This document shows, in pieces, positions 27,059-33,195 of a stretch of DNA of 33,195 nt (positions are counted from its first letter, which is position 1; each line of letters begins with the position of its first letter). A program made the translations under genes and the position numbers. Origin of the DNA: Dermabacter hominis NBRC 106157 (GTDB taxonomy: Bacteria; Actinomycetota; Actinomycetes; Actinomycetales; Dermabacteraceae); NCBI RefSeq assembly GCF_001570785.1, contig NZ_BCSI01000012.1, forward strand, positions 1 to 33,195, written 5' to 3'. Below the pieces are notes generated by a model that was not told where the DNA came from, ran no database searches, and saw only the letters and a list, made by a program, of their open reading frames with translations.

Positions 27059-27140
27059 TACCGGGTACGGGACTCGAACCCGTACGTCCGAAGACAACGC
27101 ATTTTGAGTGCGCCGCGTCTACCAATTCCGCCAACCCGGC
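27059..27140 (-). tRNA. tRNA-Leu (anticodon CAA)
   Basis: The minus strand folds as a class II tRNA of about 82 bases. The acceptor GCCGGGT pairs with ACCCGGT. The anticodon loop is CTCAAAA with anticodon CAA, a variable arm is present (around TGTCTTCGGACG), and the T arm GTACGGG-TTCGAGT-CCCGTAC is perfect. A73 is the discriminator, as expected for leucine, and CCA is not encoded. It reads UUG codons. It lies between the convergent pyk terminator and pdtaR. Confidence 0.95.
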
Positions 27141-27233
27141 CATGTGCCCGTCTTGAGGCACGCCCTATAGAATAACCAACGAGTTCGCGCTTGCCTAACT
27201 GGCACGAGCCGTTCCTTGCCCGGTGTACGTGAG

Positions 27234-27239
27234 TAATAT
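27234..27239 (+). promoter_or_regulatory. Candidate -10 of pdtaR
   Basis: TAATAT matches TANNNT and would give a leader of about 100 bases before the ATG at 27347. The -35 is weak (TTCCTT, 16 bases upstream). Confidence 0.35.
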
Positions 27240-27346
27240 CGTTCAGGGGAGCGACAAATGCCGCTTTGGAAGCCGATGTGCTGCACTATGGATGTGGGGT
27301 GCGTTTGCCGCACAACCACGAAGACACAGGCGAAAGATTGGATGCC

Positions 27347-27985
27347 ATGAACGAGAACGAAGCTGTGGAAGAGACCGCCGAGAGGGGCCAGGATTCCGGT
27401 CTCGTGGCGCGCACGGCTGTTGTGGCTGAGGATGAGAGCCTCATTCGCATGGATATCGTCGAGACCCTCACCGAAGCGGGCTACGAGGTCATTGCTGCCG
27501 TTGGCGATGGTGCGAGCGCGGTGGAGAAGGTCCGTGAGCTTCGGCCGGATATCGTGGTCATGGACGTCAAAATGCCGCAGATGGACGGCGTCTCTGCAGC
27601 GGAGACGATCGGCAAGGAGCATCTTGCCCCCGTCGTGATGCTGACGGCCTTCTCGCAGCAGGAAATCGTGGAGCGTGCGCGGGATGCAGGCGCGATGGCG
27701 TTCGTCGTTAAGCCCTTCACGCCTAACGACCTTCTGCCGGCGATCGAGATTGCGCTGTCGCGTTACCAGCAGATCACCTCGCTCAACGAGGAGATTCGCG
27801 ATCTTGAGGAACGCTTCGAGACCCGCAAGCGCGTGGACCGCGCGAAGGGGCTTTTGCAGACGAATATGAACCTGAGCGAGCCGGATGCGTTCCGCTGGAT
27901 CCAGAAGACGTCGATGGATCGCCGTCTGACGATGCGCGAGGTTGCCGACGCAGTCATCGACCAGCTCGGTCCGCATAAGGACTAA
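27347..27985 (+). CDS. pdtaR: ANTAR-domain response regulator (PdtaR-like)
   Basis: A 212-residue cytosolic response regulator acting on RNA. The receiver domain (about 22-140) has the acidic pocket AEDESLIRMD, phosphoacceptor Asp73 (VVMDVKMPQMDG), and the switch residues in MLTAFS and VVKPF. A short coiled segment is followed by the ANTAR domain (about 155-205: DRAKGLLQTNMNLSEPDAFRWIQ). In mycobacteria PdtaR is phosphorylated by the kinase PdtaS, encoded elsewhere, and binds paired hairpins to control transcription termination. ATG at 27347 gives the family's usual length; a TTG further upstream is in frame but adds unmatched residues. Confidence 0.93.
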   Translation: MNENEAVEETAERGQDSGLVARTAVVAEDESLIRMDIVETLTEAGYEVIAAVGDGASAVEKVRELRPDIVVMDVKMPQMDGVSAAETIGKEHLAPVVMLTAFSQQEIVERARDAGAMAFVVKPFTPNDLLPAIEIALSRYQQITSLNEEIRDLEERFETRKRVDRAKGLLQTNMNLSEPDAFRWIQKTSMDRRLTMREVADAVIDQLGPHKD

Positions 27986-28446
27986 CGCGCAGGAATCTCG
28001 TCTCGCGGCGGGAAGAGCCGCGCGGATCCGAGGACGGTGCTCACGAGAGTGCCGTCCTCGTGTCGTATCTCGGCGAGATAGCTCGCGTGAGTGCGGCCCA
28101 GGTGCTGTGCGTGAGCGGTCACGTGAACGAAGCCTTCACGTGCGGGCGCGTGGTGCGTCGCGGTGAAGGAGAGTCCGACGGCGCCTGCGCCCTCGCCGTA
28201 AAGACATTCCGCGTGAGTGCGCGCGGCGAGCGAGATGGCGGTTTCCGCGAGCGCGATGCTCGCGCCTCCGTGGAGGAACCCTTGGGGCTGGCGATTGGGA
28301 GCAACCGGCATACTGAGGTGTGCTGTGCTCGCGGTCAGTGAGAGCACGTCCATTCCCATGCGCTCGCACAGTGTCCCCTTGAGCTCCTCGCGTACGCGTG
28401 CGAGTGCATCCTGTGTCGCGCTTGCTGCGCGTGCATTCGTGTCCAT
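27982..28446 (-). CDS. Hotdog-fold acyl-CoA thioesterase (PaaI / DHNA-CoA hydrolase type)
   Basis: A 154-residue thioesterase. The active-site segment GFLHGGASIALAETA has His59-Gly-Gly and Glu68, the acid used by the YdiI/EntH group. The later strand GLSFTATHHAPAREG is typical. The substrate is not certain; 1,4-dihydroxy-2-naphthoyl-CoA of menaquinone synthesis is a common choice for this type. The frame is open upstream but overlaps polA, so the ATG at 28446 is taken. Its 3' end overlaps the end of pdtaR by 4 bases, tail to tail, and its start is 25 bases from the divergent polA start. Confidence 0.85.
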   Translation of the reverse strand: MDTNARAASATQDALARVREELKGTLCERMGMDVLSLTASTAHLSMPVAPNRQPQGFLHGGASIALAETAISLAARTHAECLYGEGAGAVGLSFTATHHAPAREGFVHVTAHAQHLGRTHASYLAEIRHEDGTLVSTVLGSARLFPPRDEIPAR

Positions 28447-28471
28447 TCGCCTAGCGTGACACACTTGAGGC

Positions 28472-31156
28472 ATGAGCGAGATCGAAAACGCCCCTGAGAG
28501 GCGCATCGTTGTGATCGATGGCCATGCAATGGCCTTTCGTGCCTTCTTTGCCCTGCCACCGGAGTCATTCGTGAACAGCGCGGGGCAGGCGACGAACTCG
28601 GTGTACGGTTTCTGCCGCATGATCTTCAACATCGTGAAGAACGAGAAGCCCACTCACATGGCGGTAGCGTTCGATCTTCCGGGCGGCACCTTCCGCGATC
28701 GTATTTACAGCGAGTACAAGGGCGGCCGTGAGGCCACTCCCGAGGCGTTCAAGGGACAGGTCGCCCTTATTCAGCAGGTGCTCGAGGCTATGGGCATCGC
28801 GCATTTCAGCGTCGAAGATTACGAGGCAGATGACATCGTCGCGACAATCGCGACGTACGCGAAAGACGCCGGGGTGCAGCCTCTGCTCGTCACGAGTGAT
28901 CGCGACGCGATCCAGCTCGTTGATGAGACCATTACGCTTTTGCAGCCGGTGAAGGGCGTCACGGAGCTTCGCCGCATGACTCCCGAAGCTGTCGAAGAGA
29001 AGTACCTCGTTCCCCCGACCCTGTATCCGGATCTCGCGGCTCTGGTGGGGGAGAGCGCCGATAATCTTCCGGGCGTTCCCGGTGTAGGACCCAAAACCGC
29101 CGCGAAGTGGCTTGGACTGTACGGCACACTCGACGGCATCCTTGAACACCGCGACGAGATTAAAGGCAAGGCGGGGCAGTCGCTTCGCGATCACGTCGAG
29201 GATGTGGTGCGCAATCGCCGCATGAACGAAGCCGTGCGTGACCTCGACTTGCCTAAGGACTTCGACGCTTATCTCCTTGGACGCGGGGACAGGGTCGCCA
29301 TCAACGCGCGCTTTGATGAACTCGCCTTTGGGCCGGGAATCCGTCGGGACGTTCCCGCAGGCCTCCTCCCCGCCGGGGATAGCGGGGCCGAGGAAGCCGA
29401 GCCTATCGTCGCCAACCCCACCCTTCCCGTGATTGAACCGGAGGCCGGGCAGCTTGGCGCCCGCCTTGCGGAGCATGCCGCTTTGGGAGGCGCTCTTGAG
29501 GCCGACGGTGCCTGGGCGATGGGGGAGGCGGAGTTTCGCGGCCTGGTGATTGCCACTGGCAGCGCAAATCTTGACATCAGCGCCTCGCGCATGAACGAAC
29601 AGGACCGACGTGAGCTCGACCGATGGCTGCGAAACTCGGTCATCCCGAAATGGACGCTCGACTCCAAGGAGCTCGCGCATATTCTTAGCGGTGCGGGCTT
29701 CGACATTCGCGGCCTCGATGTTGATCTCTCCCTCGCGGAGTTCCTGTGCAGGCCTGGGCAGCGTCCCGCAGATGTCGCCGGCCTCGCGATGCGCCACCTT
29801 CACGAGGAATTCCCGAAGCTCGCCAAGAAGCCCACCGCGCAGGCGCTGCACGAGGATCTTTTGGGTCGCGCGAGGGCGGAGTACCGTCTGACCCCTATCC
29901 TCGTGAAAGACATGGATGCGCATGAGACCCGCGCCATTCACGATGATCTCGAACTCCCGCTTGCTCGTGTGCTGGCGCAGATGGAGGAGTCGGGCATCGC
30001 CGTCGACGCTTCCGAGCTTGACCGGCTCGACTCGATGCATGCCGAACGGCAGTCTGAGGTCGCCGCTCGGGCCTTCGCTGAAATCGGTGGCGAGGAGATC
30101 AATCTCGGTTCACCGAAGCAGCTTCAAACCGTGCTGTTTGACCGGCTCGGGATGCCGCCGACCCGCAAAACCAAGACGGGTCATTCGACCGACGCCGAGT
30201 CCCTCACGGATCTTTACGCGAAGACTGGCCACCCCTTCCTTCAGGCGCTCCTCGAACACCGGGACGTCACGAAATTGCGCCAGATCATCGAAACGCTGCG
30301 CAAATCCGTGAGCGAGGAGGGGCGTATCCACACGACTCTTTCGCAGAACGTTGCGGCGACGGGGCGCCTTGCCTCGTCCAACCCGAACCTGCAGAACATT
30401 CCGGCGCGCACCGAGGCCGGCCGCCAAATCCGCGGCGCCTTCCACGCGAGTGAAGGCTTCGAGTCGCTTCTTACCGCGGACTATTCCCAGATCGAGATGC
30501 GCATCATGGCGCACCTGTCCGGCGACGAGGGGCTCATCCAGGCTTTCCGTGACGGCGAAGACCTCCACAGCTTCGTCGCTTCGCAAGTGTTCGGCACCCC
30601 GGTCGACCAGGTGACGAGCGAAGAGCGTTCAAAAACTAAGGCGATCAGCTACGGTCTCGCCTACGGTCTTTCCGCTTTTGGTCTTGCGCGCCAGCTCCAC
30701 ATTCCGCAAAGCGAAGCGCAAGCGCTTCGCGCACAGTACTTCGAACGCTTCGGGGGCGTCCAGGACTATCTGCATGAAAGCGTCGAGAGAGCGCGTTCAC
30801 TCGGCTACACGGAAACTCTTCTTGGGCGCCGCCGCTACCTTCCCGAACTCACGAGCGATAGCCGACAGCGGCGGGAAAATGCGGAGCGTGTGGCGCTCAA
30901 CTCGCCGATTCAGGGCAGCGCCGCCGACATCATCAAACTCGCGATGCTGCGCGTTGACCATGCGCTAAAGAAGACCGGCGCCGCCTCGCGTCTCGTGCTC
31001 CAGGTGCACGATGAGCTCATCGTCGATGTCGCTCCCGGTGAAATCGACCTCGTGCGGGACATCGTGCGCGAAGGCATGGAAGGGGCCTATGAGCTTTCCG
31101 TGCCCATGGATGTTTCGGTGGGCGTTGGGCACTCCTGGCTGGAGGCCGCGCACTAA
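28472..31156 (+). CDS. polA: DNA polymerase I
   Basis: An 894-residue repair and Okazaki-fragment polymerase. The N-terminal 5' nuclease (about 1-300) has IDGHAMAFRAFF, DYEADDIVATIA, TSDRDAIQL and PGVPGVGPKTA. The middle domain (about 310-500) has the 3'-5' exonuclease fold region but lacks its DxE motif, so proofreading is absent, as in other actinobacteria. The polymerase domain carries motif A LLTADYSQIEMRI (Asp near 670), motif B RSKTKAISYGLAYG (near 718) and motif C VLQVHDELIVD (near 843). It starts only 25 bases from the divergent thioesterase gene, with GAGG 3 bases before ATG, so its promoter must be very short or lie inside that gene. In mycobacteria rpsA is the neighbour; here accessory sequence follows. 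Confidence 0.97.
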   Translation: MSEIENAPERRIVVIDGHAMAFRAFFALPPESFVNSAGQATNSVYGFCRMIFNIVKNEKPTHMAVAFDLPGGTFRDRIYSEYKGGREATPEAFKGQVALIQQVLEAMGIAHFSVEDYEADDIVATIATYAKDAGVQPLLVTSDRDAIQLVDETITLLQPVKGVTELRRMTPEAVEEKYLVPPTLYPDLAALVGESADNLPGVPGVGPKTAAKWLGLYGTLDGILEHRDEIKGKAGQSLRDHVEDVVRNRRMNEAVRDLDLPKDFDAYLLGRGDRVAINARFDELAFGPGIRRDVPAGLLPAGDSGAEEAEPIVANPTLPVIEPEAGQLGARLAEHAALGGALEADGAWAMGEAEFRGLVIATGSANLDISASRMNEQDRRELDRWLRNSVIPKWTLDSKELAHILSGAGFDIRGLDVDLSLAEFLCRPGQRPADVAGLAMRHLHEEFPKLAKKPTAQALHEDLLGRARAEYRLTPILVKDMDAHETRAIHDDLELPLARVLAQMEESGIAVDASELDRLDSMHAERQSEVAARAFAEIGGEEINLGSPKQLQTVLFDRLGMPPTRKTKTGHSTDAESLTDLYAKTGHPFLQALLEHRDVTKLRQIIETLRKSVSEEGRIHTTLSQNVAATGRLASSNPNLQNIPARTEAGRQIRGAFHASEGFESLLTADYSQIEMRIMAHLSGDEGLIQAFRDGEDLHSFVASQVFGTPVDQVTSEERSKTKAISYGLAYGLSAFGLARQLHIPQSEAQALRAQYFERFGGVQDYLHESVERARSLGYTETLLGRRRYLPELTSDSRQRRENAERVALNSPIQGSAADIIKLAMLRVDHALKKTGAASRLVLQVHDELIVDVAPGEIDLVRDIVREGMEGAYELSVPMDVSVGVGHSWLEAAH

Positions 31157-31439
31157 ACTTCATTTCCGAATTGCATAGACGTTGTGGGGGTTTGCGCCCG
31201 TAGCGTCCGGTGCTGTCGCTGTGCCCGGCCTCGAGCCAGCACCGACCAGGCCGCATGTATCGCAAGCACTCATTCGTTCGCGTGCCGCATCCTTGCGAGA
31301 AGCGGATCGACGGAGCTTGTGGTAGCCACAGTTGTTCGCCAAACGCTCCTGCTTTTGGTATTGCATGCCCGCGACTGGTCTGGTTTGCTGGAACGCGTCG
31401 GTCGGGCTCAGATCGACGGGAGCGATAGGCGGGGGACAC
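31157..31439 (+). other. Gene-free region between polA and the DUF6318 lipoprotein
   Basis: These 283 bases hold no convincing reading frame. Near the left end (31170-31194) lies one copy of a 25-base direct repeat found again after the lipoprotein gene. The last bases include a purine-rich GCGGGGGA before the lipoprotein ATG. No tRNA, clear terminator or promoter could be assigned. Confidence 0.5.
31170..31194 (+). repeat. 25-base direct repeat, copy 1
   Basis: It matches 32105-32129 at 23 of 25 bases, starting ATTGCAT and ending GTTGTGGGGGTTTG, same orientation. It lies 14 bases after the polA stop codon and 245 bases before the lipoprotein start. Confidence 0.85.
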
Positions 31440-32090
31440 ATGAAGCGGAATGCACGATGGCGCGTGCGATCGACGGTAGTAGCCCTTGCCATTGCATCAG
31501 CAGCGCTCACCTCATGTCACGGTGACGCGACACCGGTGATCGGCCCGACTCCTGTTGCACACACGGCACCGGCTCCTGCCGGGAGTGACGCGGGTGGAGC
31601 AGGCGTCGGAACTGGCGAGGCGCCCGGGCGCACCGATGGGCTTCCTCCCCACAATGCTGCACTGACGAAACCGGATGGCGACGTGTTCGAGGCACGCCAT
31701 TTCGCAACTGATGAGGGCGCTAAGGCCACGGCCAGATATGTCATTGCGGCCCTCTATTACGGATACGCGACCGGCGACACGGCCCCCTACGAGAGCGTCG
31801 TTTCGCTCGGGGCGTGCAAGGCTTGCGGGGAAACGCTCGCCGAAATGGACCGGTGGCGCGAGAATAAACAGTTCGCGAGCGTCGTGGGTGTCACCCCCGG
31901 GGAGATCAGTATTGAAACCACGAAAGATGGTTACGTTGTGGTCCGGTACCAATTCACCATCGAGGATCTCCACCCCGGCTCCTACGGAGGCTCCACGGAG
32001 GACCAGCCGACGGAGCAGCACACGGTCAATCTGAAGTTGGATTTCAGCGACGGGGAGTGGCTTGTGCTGCACTTCGATTGGCTCGATTGA
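31440..32090 (+). CDS. DUF6318-like secreted lipoprotein
   Basis: A 216-residue lipoprotein. Residues 1-26 are a signal peptide with lipobox ALTSC (Cys26). A Gly/Ala/Pro-rich linker runs to about 80. The globular domain (about 85-215) starts ARHFATDEGAKATARYV, then YATGDTAPYESVVSLGACKACG with the paired Cys126 and Cys129, and a beta-rich C-terminal half. This resembles DUF6318, an actinobacterial envelope family without known function, whose fold resembles small secreted NTF2-like proteins; the fold remark is inference. ATG at 31440 is chosen because the signal peptide begins there; the open frame extends upstream without similarity. The gene is flanked by 25-base direct repeats. Confidence 0.8.
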   Translation: MKRNARWRVRSTVVALAIASAALTSCHGDATPVIGPTPVAHTAPAPAGSDAGGAGVGTGEAPGRTDGLPPHNAALTKPDGDVFEARHFATDEGAKATARYVIAALYYGYATGDTAPYESVVSLGACKACGETLAEMDRWRENKQFASVVGVTPGEISIETTKDGYVVVRYQFTIEDLHPGSYGGSTEDQPTEQHTVNLKLDFSDGEWLVLHFDWLD

Positions 32091-32104
32091 TGCCCGCACC
32101 CGGG

Positions 32105-32129
32105 ATTGCATCGAAGTTGTGGGGGTTTG
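32105..32129 (+). repeat. 25-base direct repeat, copy 2
   Basis: It differs from 31170-31194 at two positions and lies 14 bases after the stop codon of the lipoprotein gene, the same distance as copy 1 has from the polA stop. This symmetric placement suggests a duplicated gene-end or gene-start segment. Confidence 0.85.
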
Positions 32130-32375
32130 GACCACGTGAGCGGTACATCTGTTTGGTCAGTGTGCTGCCGCCCCTGGACCTCATAGTCTGCGGCAGCTAC
32201 TCCCTTCAATGAGACACGTGAGTACAGGAGGATCCCATTCAGATTCGAAGGTCCGCAGTCTGCCTCACCTCGGATTTCCTGGCGAATTGAGGAATCTCCC
32301 GCTCGTAGAGTTCTCGTGGGCGGCGATGAAGAAGCAAGGCCCCAATAAAAGCTGGAAACGTAGTTGACTGAATTC

Positions 32376-32444
32376 TAGGTGGGCGGCAGCCGCATTGGAG
32401 ATGCAGATAAGCATCAAGCATGGCGCGGCTCCCTTGCCCACCTA
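32376..32444. other. Three-tier nested hairpin of unknown role
   Basis: Three perfect stems share one axis. TAGGTGGGC (32376-32384) pairs with GCCCACCTA (32436-32444), AGCCGC (32388-32393) with GCGGCT (32425-32430), and GATGC (32400-32404) with GCATC (32411-32415), closing an AGATAA loop. It could be a structured RNA, or a palindromic element left by a mobile sequence. No flanking target duplication is evident. Confidence 0.45.
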
Positions 32445-32624
32445 CCCTTCGCTAGTCGATGGGCAATCGGGCTGATGCTCAGTGGCGGTAGATATGTGTC
32501 TTCTAGGCGGTGCTGAATCTTCGCTCGAAATATGCATCTCCCAACGCCAACTTACGTTGCTATTCATAAAAGATGTATGAGCAGGTGAAGGCAGCTTCGC
32601 TAGCAAAATCGGTTTAATGCAGAA

Positions 32625-32657
32625 AGAGGAGTCTGACCTATGAGGCCAAACTCCTCT
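32625..32657 (-). terminator. Intrinsic terminator of the LPXTG gene
   Basis: AGAGGAGT (32625-32632) pairs with ACTCCTCT (32650-32657), with a short inner CCT/AGG pairing. It lies 21 bases past the stop of the leftward LPXTG gene and is followed on the minus strand by TTCTGC. Confidence 0.7.
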
Positions 32658-32678
32658 TCCTAGAGGTAGCGAGTCAAT

Positions 32679-33195
32679 TTAGACGTCTTTGCGCCGCAAT
32701 GTGAGCAGGCTACCTACGGCTACCAGCGCAAACGAAAGCATCGCGAGCATCCCGGTCATTGAACCGGTCCTCGGAAGCGAGGTTACTTGCTCTCGGGTCG
32801 CTGGGGTCTGAGGACCACGTGCCTCAGATCCCGGAGTCGTATCACGCGGCTCTGCTGGCGTATCGACTGGGGCGAGTTCGTCGATCATTTGGACGGTGGT
32901 GTTTTCGGCGGGCGTGTATTGTCCGTCGGTTCCTTTGATCTCGAGGGTGCCGTTTTCGGTGATGCGGAAGTTGATGTCGTTCGCGATCAGGTAGCCCTCG
33001 GGGGCGGCTTTCTCGGTCATGGTGTATTCGCCGGGGGCGAGCGTTAGTTGCTTCGCGGTGCCGGTGGAAACCCATGTTTCAGAGAAGTTGTCTCCTCCAG
33101 TGACGGTCAGTGTGGCGCCGGGGAGTTCTTCGCCTTGCCCGGCGGCGACTTTCGAGAACGTCACGTCCGCTGTGGTCGGCTCATCGACTGGGGCG
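32679..33195 (-). CDS. LPXTG-anchored surface protein with SpaA/Cna-B type domain (5' end outside window)
   Basis: The C-terminal end of a sortase substrate; the frame stays open through the right edge, so only about 171 residues are seen. A prealbumin-like isopeptide domain (from VTFSKV through LAPGEYTMTEKAAPEGY) shows the expected Lys in the first strand and the Glu of the E-x-AP-x-GY motif. A Pro/Thr-rich linker leads to LPRTG (32763-32777), a hydrophobic helix and the basic tail RRKDV. Before the domain, APVDEPTTA resembles the APVDTPAEP after it, suggesting tandem domains. The family includes pilins and adhesins; a covalently wall-linked role at the cell surface is likely. A terminator follows. 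Confidence 0.9.
   Translation of the reverse strand, partial: APVDEPTTADVTFSKVAAGQGEELPGATLTVTGGDNFSETWVSTGTAKQLTLAPGEYTMTEKAAPEGYLIANDINFRITENGTLEIKGTDGQYTPAENTTVQMIDELAPVDTPAEPRDTTPGSEARGPQTPATREQVTSLPRTGSMTGMLAMLSFALVAVGSLLTLRRKDV

Larger units (their letters stand above)
32091..32678. other. AT-richer gene-poor region before the LPXTG gene
   Basis: 588 bases without a recognised gene. Contents seen are the second 25-base repeat (32105-32129), a nested hairpin (32376-32444) and the terminator of the LPXTG gene (32625-32657). A 60-codon leftward frame at 32239-32421 matches nothing I know. Base composition is visibly lower in GC than the backbone, suggesting acquired or decaying DNA. No insertion-sequence ends or transposase motifs are recognisable. 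Confidence 0.5.

Noticed and set aside
28565-30040. 491-codon leftward frame opposite polA
   Set aside because: Antisense shadow of DNA polymerase I with no recognisable domain.
32239-32421. Leftward 60-codon frame that might be a transposase tail
   Set aside because: I could match it to no transposase family, it has no ribosome site, and it overlaps the nested hairpin.

Overview
The window looks like the chromosome of a GC-rich actinobacterium. Lineage markers are an actinobacterial integration host factor (mIHF), a SufR-led suf operon, an ANTAR response regulator of the PdtaR type, a DUF6318 lipoprotein, and many GTG starts. Much of the gene order matches the Mycobacterium tuberculosis backbone as I remember it (ctaA/ABC exporter/sufR-B-D-C-T/ABC-F; trpE/trp membrane protein/lgt/pyk/pdtaR/thioesterase/polA). 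Coil-rich envelope lipoproteins and an LPXTG surface protein suggest a host-associated Micrococcales or Dermabacteraceae-like bacterium; that placement is a guess.

Layout. 1-2700: a large lipoprotein with a CAP domain between two coiled coils, read leftward, behind a promoter carrying four half-sites in 11-bp register. 2732-6207: leftward cluster map, ctaA, ABC permease, ABC ATPase. 6393-11273: divergent rightward suf operon sufR-sufB-sufD-Rieske-sufC-sufT, without sufS and sufU. 11353-13876: leftward DAACS symporter and alanine dehydrogenase. 14122-17493: ABC-F protein, efp, nusB, pyrR. 17747-21649: mihF, gmk, rpoZ, coaBC, metK. 21700-25379: trpE, trp-region membrane protein, small membrane protein, a trpA relic, lgt. 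25521-31156: pyk, tRNA-Leu, pdtaR, thioesterase (leftward), polA. 31157-33195: accessory region with a DUF6318 lipoprotein between direct repeats, a gene-poor AT-richer stretch with a nested hairpin, and the C-terminal end of an LPXTG protein.

How the genes work together. Most of the window is housekeeping: Fe-S assembly, haem A synthesis, nucleotide and cofactor metabolism, transcription and translation factors, lipoprotein lipidation (Lgt, which would act on both lipoproteins seen here), glycolysis and DNA repair. Against this backbone several pathway clusters look trimmed. The trp operon keeps trpE, but in place of trpC-trpB-trpA there is only the last ~43 codons of trpA. pyrR stands without pyrB, pyrC or carAB. 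The suf operon lacks its cysteine desulfurase. This fits reductive evolution, though the missing genes could lie elsewhere in the genome.

The most noteworthy signals are the trpA relic whose tail supplies the ribosome site of lgt, the GTNAC array upstream of the CAP lipoprotein, the altered substrate-site residues of the DAACS transporter, and the repeat-flanked lipoprotein locus after polA.
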